Origin: Aurantimonas manganoxydans SI85-9A1
Lineage (GTDB): Bacteria; Pseudomonadota; Alphaproteobacteria; Rhizobiales; Rhizobiaceae
Reading direction: 5' to 3'
DNA length: 64,000 bases
NCBI RefSeq assembly: GCF_000153465.1
Contig: NZ_CH672387.1
Span: forward strand, 1,868,046 to 1,932,045
The notes under the pieces were generated by a model that made no database searches, was not told where the DNA came from, and was given only the letters and a program-made list of their open reading frames with translations. The translations under genes and the position numbers were made by a program. Positions 15,685 to 24,556 of this stretch are shown piece by piece. Within the stretch, counting starts at the first letter, position 1; the number at the start of each line of letters is the position of its first letter.

Positions 15685-17700
15685 ATGTTCAAGAAGATTC
15701 TGGTCGCCAATCGCGGTGAGATCGCCTGCCGGGTCATCAAGACGGCGCGGGCGATGAACATCGCCACCGTGGCGGTCTATTCCGATGCGGATCGCCGTGC
15801 GGTCCATGTGGGGATGGCCGACGAGGCCGTGCATGTGGGCCCGTCGCCGGCCGGCGAGAGCTATCTCGTCGCCGAGAAAATCCTGGAGGCCTGCCGCGCC
15901 ACCGGCGCCGAAGCGGTGCATCCGGGCTACGGCTTCCTGTCCGAGCGGGCCAGCTTCTGCGAACTCCTCGAGGAGAACGGCATCGTCTTCATCGGCCCCA
16001 AGCCGAAGGCGATCCGGGCGATGGGCGACAAGATCGAATCGAAGCTCTTCGCCGAGAAGGCCGGCGTGAACATCGTCCCCGGCCATATGGGGATCATCGA
16101 GGATCCGGCCGAGGCGGTGCGGATTGCCGGCGAGATCGGCTACCCGGTGATGATCAAGGCGTCTGCCGGTGGCGGCGGCAAGGGCATGCGGATCGCCTGG
16201 AACGACGCCGAATGCCGCGACGGTTTCGACCGGGCGCGATCGGAGGCAAGCTCCTCGTTCGGCGACGACCGCGTCTTCATCGAGAAGTTCATCGTCGATC
16301 CGCGCCATATCGAGATCCAGGTGCTGGCTGATTCCCATGGCAACGCGATCCATCTGGGCGAGCGGGAATGCTCGATCCAGCGGCGCAACCAGAAGGTCGT
16401 GGAGGAGGCGCCGTCGCCCTATCTCGACGCCGAGACGCGGCGCGCCATGGGCGAGCAGGCGGTCGCACTGGCCCAGGCCGTCGATTACCAGAGCGCCGGC
16501 ACGGTGGAGTTCATCGTCGATGCGGAGCGCAATTTCTACTTCCTCGAAATGAACACCCGGCTGCAGGTCGAGCATCCGGTAACCGAACTCGTCACCGGGA
16601 TCGACCTCGTCGAGCAGATGATCCGCGTTGCGGCGGGCGAGACGCTGCAGATCGCGCAGGACGCGGTGCGGCTGGAGGGCTGGGCCGTCGAGAGTCGGAT
16701 CTACGCGGAAGACCCGTTCCGCGGCTTCCTGCCGTCGATCGGGCGTCTGGCCCGCTACCGGCCGCCGCAGGAGGGGCCGCTCGGCGACGCCACCGTGCGC
16801 AACGACACCGGCGTCACCGAGGGCTCCGAGATCGCCATGTTCTACGATCCGATGATCGCCAAGCTCTGTACCCACGCGGCGACGCGCGAGGCGGCGATCG
16901 ACGCGATGAGCGTCGCGCTGTCGCGTTTCGAGATCGAGGGCATCGAACACAACATTCCGTTCCTCGCTGCGCTGATGGAGCATCCGCGCTGGCGCGAGGG
17001 CCGGTTGTCGACGGCGTTCATCGCCGAGGAATATCCCGACGGCTTCGCGCGGCCGACCCCTTCGGCGGAAACGCTTCGCCGGGCAGCGCTGGTGGCCACC
17101 ACCATCGAGATGGCGCGCAAGGCCCGGCTCGACAGGCACATTGATCGTCTGCGGGTCCATTCCGGTGCCATCCAGCGCGACTGGGTTGCCAAGATCGACG
17201 GCGAATATCTGGCGGTGACCGTCGTGCCGGAGGCCGGTACCGCGGGTGGACCGGTGCAGTACCGCATGAGCGTCGATGGCGCCGAATGGGTGCTCGCGAC
17301 CGACTACGAGCCGGGCCAGTCGCCCTGGATCGGGACGCTCGACGGTGTGGAACTCGCCGCACAGGTGCGTTCGCGCGAGAACGTGACGGCGATCTTCGTC
17401 GACGGGTTGTGGGTCGAGGCCAAGGTCCTGTCGCCGGCCATTGCCGAGCTCGACCGGCTGATGCCGGAGAAGACGCCGCCGGACACCTCGAAGATGCTGC
17501 TCTGCCCGATGCCGGGCCTCGTCGTCTCGATCGCCGTCTCGGAGGGGCAGGAGGTCAAGGCCGGCGAGACGCTGGCCGTCGTCGAGGCGATGAAGATGGA
17601 GAACATCCTGCGCGCCGAGCGCGACGCGACGGTGACCAGGCTGAACGCCAAGCCAGGCGACAGCCTCGCCGTCGACGCGGTCATCATGGAGTTCGAGTAG
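15685..17700 (+). CDS. pccA: Propionyl-CoA carboxylase alpha subunit (biotin carboxylase/biotin carrier)
   Basis: 671 residues. The biotin carboxylase module starts FKKILVANRGEIACRV. It has the ATP-grasp glycine loop ASAGGGGKGMRIAW near residue 165 and ECSIQRRNQKVVEE. The C-terminal biotinyl domain carries EAMKMEN with Lys637 as the biotin site. The alpha subunit carboxylates biotin, and the beta subunit (not in this window) transfers the carboxyl to propionyl-CoA, feeding methylmalonyl-CoA. The middle segment with EEYPDGFARPTPS and the overall length fit PccA; a methylcrotonyl-CoA carboxylase alpha subunit is the main alternative. Confidence 0.9.
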   Translation: MFKKILVANRGEIACRVIKTARAMNIATVAVYSDADRRAVHVGMADEAVHVGPSPAGESYLVAEKILEACRATGAEAVHPGYGFLSERASFCELLEENGIVFIGPKPKAIRAMGDKIESKLFAEKAGVNIVPGHMGIIEDPAEAVRIAGEIGYPVMIKASAGGGGKGMRIAWNDAECRDGFDRARSEASSSFGDDRVFIEKFIVDPRHIEIQVLADSHGNAIHLGERECSIQRRNQKVVEEAPSPYLDAETRRAMGEQAVALAQAVDYQSAGTVEFIVDAERNFYFLEMNTRLQVEHPVTELVTGIDLVEQMIRVAAGETLQIAQDAVRLEGWAVESRIYAEDPFRGFLPSIGRLARYRPPQEGPLGDATVRNDTGVTEGSEIAMFYDPMIAKLCTHAATREAAIDAMSVALSRFEIEGIEHNIPFLAALMEHPRWREGRLSTAFIAEEYPDGFARPTPSAETLRRAALVATTIEMARKARLDRHIDRLRVHSGAIQRDWVAKIDGEYLAVTVVPEAGTAGGPVQYRMSVDGAEWVLATDYEPGQSPWIGTLDGVELAAQVRSRENVTAIFVDGLWVEAKVLSPAIAELDRLMPEKTPPDTSKMLLCPMPGLVVSIAVSEGQEVKAGETLAVVEAMKMENILRAERDATVTRLNAKPGDSLAVDAVIMEFE

Positions 17701-17754
17701 GGCCGGTTTTTCGGCCGGAGATTGCCCTGATCCGCAAGCACTGACGAGGCGCCC

Positions 17755-18030
17755 ATGACATCCGTTCACGTAACCGTCGTCGGCGGGGTCCAGGGCGTCG
17801 GCTACCGCGCCTGGTGCCGGGACGAGGCGGTGCGGCGTGGCCTGTCCGGCTGGGTCCGCAACCGCCCGTCGGGCGACGTCGAAGCCGTCATTGCCGGCGA
17901 GCCCGCGATCGTCGACGACATGCTGGCGGCTCTGTGGACGGGGCCGTCCAGCGCATCCGTGTCATCGATCGATGTTGCGGAGAGCGATGAGGCGCCGGAC
18001 GGAGAATTCACTGTGCGCGCGACGGCGTAG
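17755..18030 (+). CDS. acyP: Acylphosphatase
   Basis: A 91-residue acylphosphatase with the signature GGVQGVGYRAWCR (catalytic Arg at about 19) and GWVRNRPSGDVEAVI (catalytic Asn). The enzyme hydrolyses carboxyl-phosphate bonds of small acyl phosphates in the cytosol. It follows pccA by 54 bases on the same strand, so co-transcription is possible. Confidence 0.93.
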   Translation: MTSVHVTVVGGVQGVGYRAWCRDEAVRRGLSGWVRNRPSGDVEAVIAGEPAIVDDMLAALWTGPSSASVSSIDVAESDEAPDGEFTVRATA

Positions 18031-18156
18031 GGCAGGGGCGTTCGAACGTATTCCGGTGGTCCGGCAGGATGTCGTCACGTTGCCGCGTTGGTCGTGGCGG
18101 TGGCTGTGGCTGTGGTTTGGCATGGGTCCTCGGAAGCGCGCCAGACGCCCCAATGC

Positions 18157-18909
18157 CTAGCGCTGCGCGTTCGCCGTGTCCCCGAACACCGCATCGAACT
18201 GCGCGCGCAGCATCGTGTCGACCTCCGGCATGGAGACGAGAATGCCGAGATCGGCGAGGCTGGTGATGCCGTGGCCGCGAATGCCGCAAGGCACGATGCC
18301 GGTGAAGTGGTCGAGGTCGGGGTCGACGTTCAGCGAAATGCCGTGGAAGGTCACCCAGCGGCGCACCCGGATGCCGATGGCGGCGATCTTGTCCTCGGCG
18401 ATTGTGCCATCGGCAGCGGGCGGGCGCTCCGGCCGTTGCACCCAGACGCCGACGCGGTCCTCGCGGCGCTCGCCGCGGACCTGGAAACCGTCGAGCGTGC
18501 CGATGATCCAGGCTTCCAGCGCGGCGACGAAGGCGCGGACATCCTCGCGGCGGCGCTTCAGGTCGAGCAGCACATAGGCCACACGTTGGCCGGGGCCGTG
18601 ATAGGTGTATTCGCCGCCGCGCCCGGCCTTGAACACGGGAAACCGCCGGGCATCGACGAGATCGTCATCATGGGCGCCGGTGCCGGCGGTATAAAGCGGC
18701 GGATGTTCGACCAGGAGCACGGTCTCGGGCGCCGTGCCTGCCGCGATCTCGGCAACCCGGCGTTCCATCATCTCCAGCGCGTCCGGATAGGGTAGAAGAC
18801 CGTCGACGACGCGCCATTCGACCGGGCCCGATCCGGGCCGGGCGGCAAATCGGCGGGTCGTGGTGGCAAGGCGGGGGATCGCCGGCGGGGCTTCGGAAGA
18901 GGTCGTCAT
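18157..18909 (-). CDS. lipB: Lipoyl(octanoyl) transferase
   Basis: 250 residues. LipB moves the octanoyl group from acyl carrier protein to lipoyl-dependent enzymes, the first step of protein lipoylation. The family motifs are seen in order: [20 protein letters not shown], the conserved Lys in [19 protein letters not shown], and the acyl-thioester Cys in GIVPCGI. It is convergent with acyP. The 18-residue N-terminal lead before the conserved part is normal for the family. Confidence 0.95.
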   Translation of the reverse strand: MTTSSEAPPAIPRLATTTRRFAARPGSGPVEWRVVDGLLPYPDALEMMERRVAEIAAGTAPETVLLVEHPPLYTAGTGAHDDDLVDARRFPVFKAGRGGEYTYHGPGQRVAYVLLDLKRRREDVRAFVAALEAWIIGTLDGFQVRGERREDRVGVWVQRPERPPAADGTIAEDKIAAIGIRVRRWVTFHGISLNVDPDLDHFTGIVPCGIRGHGITSLADLGILVSMPEVDTMLRAQFDAVFGDTANAQR

Positions 18910-19077
18910 GGCTGCTATGTAGCGGCTCGGAGAGGGCGCGAAAAGCAGGCCCGGGGCGGCGACCTGCGACGATCCGACAAATGCCGGTGTCGCGATAGGA
19001 AAAGCCCTTGTGCGGGTCCGCGACTCTTGTTACATGCCCGCCACCGACGGCATTACCGGCCCTCGGTTACACGGCGT

Positions 19078-19162
19078 GCGGTCGTGGCGGAATTGGTAGA
19101 CGCGCAGCGTTGAGGTCGCTGTGGGGCAACCCGTGGAAGTTCGAGTCTTCTCGACCGCACCA
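19078..19162 (+). tRNA. tRNA-Leu (anticodon GAG)
   Basis: The acceptor stem GCGGTCG (19078-19084) pairs with CGACCGC (19152-19158) and is followed by an encoded ACCA. The D-loop TTGGTAGACG is present. The anticodon stem CAGCG/CGCTG encloses the loop TTGAGGT, giving anticodon GAG at 19112-19114. A long variable arm (GGGGCAACCC) confirms a class II tRNA, and the T arm contains GTTCGAGTC. It reads CUC and CUU leucine codons. Confidence 0.95.
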
Positions 19163-19189
19163 GCCTTCTCTCGACAATCGGACAGTCAT

Positions 19190-19352
19190 GCGGCTTCGCC
19201 GCCCCGGTCTGCGACGCCCTCGGTCGCGACCTGACGACTGGTTTCGTTTGCGGCACTCGTCGGAATGCCTGCCGCTGGCGGCTTCCGAATGACGGACATT
19301 TCCTCTAGACGCGTCTCGACCGTCCCTGCCGACGGGTTTCTCTGGTAACCCC
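19190..19352 (+). promoter_or_regulatory. Structured 5' leader of mgtE
   Basis: The 206 bases between the tRNA and mgtE contain a series of stems: GCGGC/GCCGC at 19190-19202; TCGGAA/TTCCGA at 19260-19288 with an inner GCCGC/GCGGC; CCGTC/GACGG at 19320-19335; and GGGTT/AACCC at 19334-19351. The last two share bases and exclude each other just before the GGAGGG ribosome binding site. This could be a control leader. It matches no riboswitch class I can name. Confidence 0.4.
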
Positions 19353-19368
19353 AAGAATCGGAGGGTGC

Positions 19369-20781
19369 ATGGCTGACACACAGCTCACAAGCGATGTGCC
19401 CGAGGCCGTGGCACCGTCGGGCGTCTACGATGCGGATGGTTTCGTCGACGGGGCGTTTCTCGAACGCGTCGAAGCGGCCATCGAGGGCGAGAACCCCGCC
19501 TATCTGCGCGAGGAAGTCGGCCGGCTGCACGAATCCGAGCTCGGCGACCTCCTCGAAGCGCTCGACAACGACGCCCGGCAGTCGCTCGTCCGGCTCATGG
19601 GCGACGAGTTCGACTACACCGCGCTCACCGAGGTGGACGAGGCGATCCGCCTGTCCATCGTCGACGCGATGCCGAACGCCCAGGTGGCCGAGGCGCTGCG
19701 CGAGCTGGATTCCGACGACGCCGTCTACATCCTGGAGGATCTGGACGAGGAGGACCGCAAGGAAATCCTCGACCGGCTGCCGTTTCGCGAACGCATCCGG
19801 CTGCGGCGCTCGCTGGAATACCCCGAGGAATCGGCCGGCCGGCGCATGCAGACGGAATTCGTCGCGGTGCCGCCGTTCTGGACCGTCGGCCAGACCATCG
19901 ACTACATGCGCGACGAGGAGGAGCTTCCCGAATCCTTCGCGCAGATCTTCGTCATCGATCCCAGCTTCAAGCTGCAGGGCGCCGTCGATCTCGACCGCAT
20001 CCTGCGGGCCAAGCGGCCGGAGAAGATCGAAGACATCATGCACGAGACGCGGCATGCGATCCCGGCCGAGATGGACCAGGAAGAAGCCGCCCAGATCATC
20101 GAGCAGTACGATCTCCTGTCGGCCGCGGTCGTCGACGAGAACGAGCGTCTCGTCGGCATCCTGACCATCGACGACGTCATCGACATCCTGCAGCAGGAAG
20201 CCGACGAGGACATCAAGCGCCTCGGCGGTGTCGGCGACGAAGAGATTTCCGATACGGTGCTGACGGCGGCACGGTCGCGCTTCTCCTGGCTGCTGATCAA
20301 CCTGGCGACGGCAATCCTGGCGTCCTGCGTCATCGGCCTGTTCGACGCCACGATCGAGCAGATGGTGGCCTTGGCGATCCTGATGCCCATCGTCGCCTCG
20401 ATGGGCGGCAATGCCGGCACCCAGACCATGACGGTCGCGGTGCGCGCGCTCGCGGCACGCGACATCGACCTCTACAATGCCGGCCGGATCATCCGACGCG
20501 AGGCGTTGGTGGGGCTCCTCAACGGTGTGCTCTTCGCCCTGATCATCGGGCTCGTCGCCGCCGTCTGGTTCGAAAGCGCCGGGCTCGGCGGGGTGATCGC
20601 GGTCGCCATGGTGGTCAACATGATGGCCGCCGCGCTCGCCGGTATTCTGATTCCGTTGGTTCTCGACCGGTTCGGCGCCGATCCGGCGATCGCGTCGGGT
20701 ACCTTCGTGACCACCGTCACAGACGTGGTGGGATTTTTCGCCTTTCTTGGGCTGGCCGCCTTCTGGTTCGGCCTCGGCTGA
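19369..20781 (+). CDS. mgtE: Magnesium transporter MgtE
   Basis: 470 residues with the MgtE layout. A cytoplasmic superhelical N domain rich in LLEALD-type repeats spans about 40-150. Two CBS domains span about 150-275 and include IFVIDPSFKLQGAVDL and LSAAVVDENERLVGILTIDD. A five-helix membrane domain runs from about 300 to the end and includes GGNAGTQTMTVAVRAL, which lines the pore. MgtE imports Mg2+ and is gated by Mg2+ bound between its cytosolic domains. GGAGGG sits just before the ATG. Confidence 0.95.
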   Translation: MADTQLTSDVPEAVAPSGVYDADGFVDGAFLERVEAAIEGENPAYLREEVGRLHESELGDLLEALDNDARQSLVRLMGDEFDYTALTEVDEAIRLSIVDAMPNAQVAEALRELDSDDAVYILEDLDEEDRKEILDRLPFRERIRLRRSLEYPEESAGRRMQTEFVAVPPFWTVGQTIDYMRDEEELPESFAQIFVIDPSFKLQGAVDLDRILRAKRPEKIEDIMHETRHAIPAEMDQEEAAQIIEQYDLLSAAVVDENERLVGILTIDDVIDILQQEADEDIKRLGGVGDEEISDTVLTAARSRFSWLLINLATAILASCVIGLFDATIEQMVALAILMPIVASMGGNAGTQTMTVAVRALAARDIDLYNAGRIIRREALVGLLNGVLFALIIGLVAAVWFESAGLGGVIAVAMVVNMMAAALAGILIPLVLDRFGADPAIASGTFVTTVTDVVGFFAFLGLAAFWFGLG

Positions 20782-20790
20782 CGTCAGAGA

Positions 20791-20817
20791 TGCCCCAGGT
20801 CAGGTAACCATGGGGCA
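20791..20817 (+). terminator. Hairpin after mgtE, possible terminator
   Basis: TGCCCCAGGT pairs with ACC-A-TGGGGCA (one bulged A), giving a strong stem ten bases after the mgtE stop. The following GTTCCC is not a T-tract, so termination efficiency is uncertain. Confidence 0.4.
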
Positions 20818-20826
20818 GTTCCCGGA

Positions 20827-20857
20827 TTGACTTTTACGTAAATCTGGCGGCATGCAT
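20827..20857 (+). promoter_or_regulatory. Promoter with palindromic operator of the MerR-family gene
   Basis: TTGACT (20827-20832) is followed at once by the perfect palindrome TTTACGTAAA (20833-20842) and, after a 19-base spacer, ATGCAT (20852-20857). A long spacer containing a dyad is typical of MerR-regulated promoters. The palindrome resembles sites described for LiuR-type MerR regulators. The regulator probably controls its own gene. Confidence 0.5.
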
Positions 20858-20895
20858 CACCCTGGGGGCGCCGACCGAGGGATACGGAACGTCGA

Positions 20896-21297
20896 ATGCG
20901 AGACTATTACACGATCACGGAGCTCACCCGTGAGTTCGGCATTTCGACGCGGACGATCCGCTTCTACGAGGACGAGGGGCTGCTGGCGCCGATCCGTCGC
21001 GGGCGTACCCGGCTCTTCCGGCATTCCGACCGCCAGCTCCTGAAGAACATCCTGCGCGGCAAGCGCCTCGGCTTCTCAATCGCGGAAATCCGCGAAATCA
21101 TGAGCATGTACAAGAGCCCGCCCGGTGAGGCGGGCCAGCTCAAGGCGATCATCGGGCGGGTCAGCGACAAGCGGCGCGAGCTCGAGCAGAAGCGCCGCGA
21201 CATCGAGGACCTGCTGCGCGAGCTCGACGCCGCCGAGGAAGCCTGCCTTACCCGCATGGCCGAGCTGGGCGTCGGCCAGAGCGTGCGAACCGGCTGA
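20896..21297 (+). CDS. MerR-family transcriptional regulator (LiuR-like)
   Basis: 133 residues: a winged helix-turn-helix (YTITELTREFGISTRTIRFY and GLLAPIRRGRTRLF) and a C-terminal dimer coiled coil (RELEQKRRDIEDLLRELDA). There is no cysteine pattern for a metal. Proteins of this length and N-terminus in alphaproteobacteria are usually regulators of branched-chain amino acid or acyl-CoA breakdown (LiuR type), but no such catabolic genes are adjacent, so the regulon is unknown. A palindromic operator lies just upstream. Confidence 0.85.
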   Translation: MRDYYTITELTREFGISTRTIRFYEDEGLLAPIRRGRTRLFRHSDRQLLKNILRGKRLGFSIAEIREIMSMYKSPPGEAGQLKAIIGRVSDKRRELEQKRRDIEDLLRELDAAEEACLTRMAELGVGQSVRTG

Positions 21298-21309
21298 TTG
21301 TGCCTCCGG

Positions 21310-22272
21310 TCACTCCGACCGGAACGAACACTCGCGGGTCACGTCGCGGATGGCCGTCATCTGCGTCTCGCTCGGATCGCCGCCCATCAACACATCGAAC
21401 AGGTCCCGACGCTGCAATTCGCGTTCGGCGCAGCCGCAATAGCGTTCGCAAAAGGCCGCGTCGCGCTCGGCGATGCAGGAGCGCTGGCAGTCGGCACGGA
21501 AGACCGCGGTGCGATCGGCCGGCGCGATCTGGGCGAAGACGAAGACCAGCCCGAACAGGATCGGCTGGTGCAAGAGGTAGAACAGCAGCGAGTGGCGTCC
21601 GATCGCAGCCAGCGGCGAAAACGGCGCCAGACCCGGATTCCACGTGCGCATGCGCGCCACCCAACCGTGGTCGACGGCCAGCCGCGCGGCGGCGATCCCG
21701 GCGAGCACCGCACCGAAGAACGGGAACATCGGCACGAAGTCGTTGGAGAGCGGCGGGGTCTGGAACAGGCCGATCCAGTTGAGCCATTTCGGATCGAGCA
21801 GCGGCGTCGCGACGAAGCTGCGCAGGGCAACGACCGCGATGGCCAGCGCCGCCGTGACGAACCAGGGCAACCGCAGGAAAAGCAGGCCCAGCACGCTGGC
21901 GACCGCGATGTGGTGCAGGATGCCGAAATAGACGAAGCTGTTGGGTGTCGCGAAGTACGTTGCCACGGTGATGGCGAGCGCGCCGGCCACGACCTGCAGC
22001 AGGCGCTTGCCGACGGGCTGCCAGCGAATGCCGCGGCCATTGGCCAGCACCAGGCTGACGCCGACCAGGAACAGGAAGGACGATGCGATGGCGCGCGCGA
22101 AGATGCGCCAGCCGCCATGGCCCGTCAGCCCGCGCTCGACATAATTGAAGAACTCCAGATCCCAGGTGAAGTGGTAGATCACCATCGCGAACAGCGCGAC
22201 GGCGCGTGCGATGTCGATGATGTCGATGCGCCCGCGGCTGACGGGCGGGTTGTCTATCTGGCTCACGCGCAT
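21310..22272 (-). CDS. DUF1624 family multispan membrane protein with cysteine-rich tail
   Basis: 320 residues. An N-terminal DUF1624/heparan-alpha-glucosaminide N-acetyltransferase-like membrane domain is recognised by RGRIDIIDIARAVALFAMVIYHF and by seven to eight hydrophobic segments up to about residue 250. Members are thought to move acetyl groups across membranes, but bacterial substrates are not known. After the last span there is a soluble tail with seven cysteines (CQRSC, CERYCGC and a late ECSF). It is divergent from the aldo/keto reductase with 93 bases between starts. Confidence 0.8.
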   Translation of the reverse strand: MRVSQIDNPPVSRGRIDIIDIARAVALFAMVIYHFTWDLEFFNYVERGLTGHGGWRIFARAIASSFLFLVGVSLVLANGRGIRWQPVGKRLLQVVAGALAITVATYFATPNSFVYFGILHHIAVASVLGLLFLRLPWFVTAALAIAVVALRSFVATPLLDPKWLNWIGLFQTPPLSNDFVPMFPFFGAVLAGIAAARLAVDHGWVARMRTWNPGLAPFSPLAAIGRHSLLFYLLHQPILFGLVFVFAQIAPADRTAVFRADCQRSCIAERDAAFCERYCGCAERELQRRDLFDVLMGGDPSETQMTAIRDVTRECSFRSE

Positions 22273-22365
22273 TCCTTGACGCTGGACACACTAGCCGTCC
22301 GCCTATCTTTCAGGACGGACAGCGGCCGGAGCGACCCGGCACGCCGCAATCCGGAAAGGCAGTTC

Positions 22366-23196
22366 ATGAAGATCATCGAGGCAGGCGGAGCCCGCATCCC
22401 CGCAATCGGATTTGGCACATTTACACTCGAAGGCCAGACTTGCGTCGATATGGTGGCAAAGGCCATCGATGCCGGTTACCGCCATATCGATACCGCCCGC
22501 ATGTACGGGAACGAAAAGGAGGTCGGCGCCGGCATCGCGGCCAGCGGGATCGCCCGCGAGGAGCTGTTTGTGACCTCCAAGATCTGGTGGACGGATATCG
22601 CCGAGGACAAGCTGATGGACAGCGCCCGGGCGGCGGTGGACGCGATCGGTCAGGGTCCGGTCGACCTCCTGCTGATTCATTGGCCCAACACCGACGTGCC
22701 GCTGGAAGAATCGATCGGTGCGCTGAACGCGACGATCGGCGAGGGGCTCACTCGCCATATCGGCGTCGCCAATTTCACCAGCGCGATGGTGGACGAGGCG
22801 GCCGCCATGTCCTCGGCGCCGCTGGTCTGCAATCAGGTGGAGTATCATCCCTATCTCAGCCAGGAGAACATCCTCGCGGCCTGCCGCCGCCACGACATGG
22901 CGATGATCGCCTATTCGCCGATCGGCAAGGGCGGCGAACTGCTGGCCGATCCGGTCATCACCGAAGCGGCAAAGGCCCACGGCAAGAGCCCCGCACAGAT
23001 CGTCTTGCGCTGGGAGGTCGAGCAGGACATCGTCGGCGCGATCCCGCGCACGAGCACGCCGGAGCGGCTCAGCGAGAATCTCGACATCTTCGATTTCGAG
23101 CTGACCGAGACCGAGCGGACGGCGCTGAACCAGCTGACCCTGCAGCGCAAACGCCTGATCGATCCCTCCTTCGCACCCCACTGGGACCGCGCCTGA
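22366..23196 (+). CDS. Aldo/keto reductase
   Basis: A 276-residue NADPH-dependent reductase of the AKR fold. The catalytic tetrad is visible: Asp42 (HIDTARMYGNE), Tyr47, Lys72 (VTSKIW) and His105 (LLIHWPN). The cofactor-binding end has GAIPRTSTPERL. It resembles 2,5-diketo-gluconate reductase-type enzymes acting on small aldehydes or ketones; the substrate is unknown. The upstream frame to 21298 runs antisense to DUF1624 and is not coding. The stop overlaps the start of the mscS gene (TGATG), so the two are translationally coupled. Confidence 0.92.
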   Translation: MKIIEAGGARIPAIGFGTFTLEGQTCVDMVAKAIDAGYRHIDTARMYGNEKEVGAGIAASGIAREELFVTSKIWWTDIAEDKLMDSARAAVDAIGQGPVDLLLIHWPNTDVPLEESIGALNATIGEGLTRHIGVANFTSAMVDEAAAMSSAPLVCNQVEYHPYLSQENILAACRRHDMAMIAYSPIGKGGELLADPVITEAAKAHGKSPAQIVLRWEVEQDIVGAIPRTSTPERLSENLDIFDFELTETERTALNQLTLQRKRLIDPSFAPHWDRA

Positions 23197-24539
23197 TGGA
23201 TGAGGCGGCGCTGCGGCGGACTGGCGCGTCGCTCGCCGACTGGGCGGGCGATGCGCTCGGCTTCTTCTACGAGCCGTCATCGCTGTTCCAGATCGCCGTC
23301 GTCGTCGCCTGCCTCGGCCTTGCCTGGGTGCTTGATCGCCTGACCCGCGAACCGATCGAGGTTCAAGCCCGCAGGATCAAGGGCGCGCCCCGGATTCTGC
23401 GGCTGGTCGCCGCCGTGCGCCGCCGCATGGGGTTGATCTTCTTCGTGCTGCTTCTGTGGCTGGCCACCCGGATCGATATGGCGGCCGGCGGGCCGCGCTC
23501 GCAGATCATCGCCGTCATCTTCGACCTGTCGCTGGCCTATCTGGTGATCGCCGTCGCCTCGCGCATCGTGCGCAACCGGCTCCTGGCCCGGCTGATCACC
23601 ATTGTCGCCTCGATACTCGCCGGGCTCTCGATCCTCGACCTTCTGGAACCTGTGGCCACTGTCCTGGAGGATTCGGCGATCACCGTCGGCCAGAGCCGGA
23701 TCTCGGCGCTGCTGGTGATCAAGGCGATCGCGGTGATCGGCATCACGCTGTGGCTCGCCTCGGTCGCCGGCAACTTTCTCGACACCCGCGTCCAGCGCAA
23801 TCAGGAATTGACGCCGACCCTCAGGGTGCTGATCGGCAAGTTCCTGAAGATCGGCCTCATCCTGGTGGCGCTGGCCATCGCGCTTGCCTCGATCGGCGTC
23901 GACCTGACAGCGCTGACCGTTCTGTCGGGTGCCATCGGCGTCGGGCTTGGCTTCGGCCTGCAGAAGGTCGTCTCGAACTTCATCTCGGGAATCATCATTC
24001 TCCTCGATCGCTCGATCAAGCCGGGCGATACGATCTCGCTGGACGATACCTTCGGCTGGATCCGCGAATTGCGGGCGCGCTTCGTCTCGGTGGTGACCCG
24101 CGACGGCCGCGAATATCTGATCCCGAACGAGGACTTCATCACCAACCAGGTGATCAACTGGTCGTTTTCGAACGACCTGGTGCGGATCGATGTGGAGTTC
24201 GGCGTCGCCTATGACAGCGATCCGCATGCGGTGATCCAGATCGCCAAGGAGGCCGCGGAGAGCTGCAATCGCGTGGTGTCCCACAAGCCGGCGGTCTGCT
24301 GGATGACCGGCTTCGGGGCGTCGTCGATCGACTTCGTCGTGCGGTTCTGGATCCGCGATCCGCAGGCCGGCCTCACCAATGTCAGGGGTGACGTGCTGCT
24401 GGCGCTGTGGGATGCCTTCAAGGCGAACGGCATCGCCATCCCGTTTCCGCATCGAGAGATCCTCATGCGCACGCCGGTCGTCGTGCAGACGGAGCCGCCC
24501 GAGGACGCGCCGGTGCCCGCGCGCCAGGATCAGAGCTGA
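23196..24539 (+). CDS. MscS-family mechanosensitive ion channel
   Basis: 447 residues with about five to six transmembrane helices. The pore helix and beta domain signature is GAIGVGLGFGLQKVVSNFIS followed by GIIILLDRSIKPGDTI, and then a soluble alpha/beta vestibule. MscS channels open under membrane tension to release solutes on osmotic downshock. The ATG overlaps the aldo/keto reductase stop by one base. Extra N-terminal helices place it among the larger MscS paralogues, not the minimal three-helix form. Confidence 0.92.
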   Translation: MDEAALRRTGASLADWAGDALGFFYEPSSLFQIAVVVACLGLAWVLDRLTREPIEVQARRIKGAPRILRLVAAVRRRMGLIFFVLLLWLATRIDMAAGGPRSQIIAVIFDLSLAYLVIAVASRIVRNRLLARLITIVASILAGLSILDLLEPVATVLEDSAITVGQSRISALLVIKAIAVIGITLWLASVAGNFLDTRVQRNQELTPTLRVLIGKFLKIGLILVALAIALASIGVDLTALTVLSGAIGVGLGFGLQKVVSNFISGIIILLDRSIKPGDTISLDDTFGWIRELRARFVSVVTRDGREYLIPNEDFITNQVINWSFSNDLVRIDVEFGVAYDSDPHAVIQIAKEAAESCNRVVSHKPAVCWMTGFGASSIDFVVRFWIRDPQAGLTNVRGDVLLALWDAFKANGIAIPFPHREILMRTPVVVQTEPPEDAPVPARQDQS

Positions 24540-24556
24540 CCGGAGAGGGCCCGCCA

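Noticed and set aside
17701-17725. GGCCG-GTTTTT-CGGCC stem after pccA as a terminator
   Set aside because: The T residues are in the loop, not after the stem, and the stem is short.
15631-17769. A 712-codon open frame on the minus strand
   Set aside because: Antisense shadow of pccA, which has a full set of biotin carboxylase and biotin-carrier motifs.
21298-22365. Long upstream extension of the aldo/keto reductase frame
   Set aside because: The extension is antisense to the DUF1624 gene and low in recognisable protein features. The reductase fold begins exactly at the ATG at 22366.
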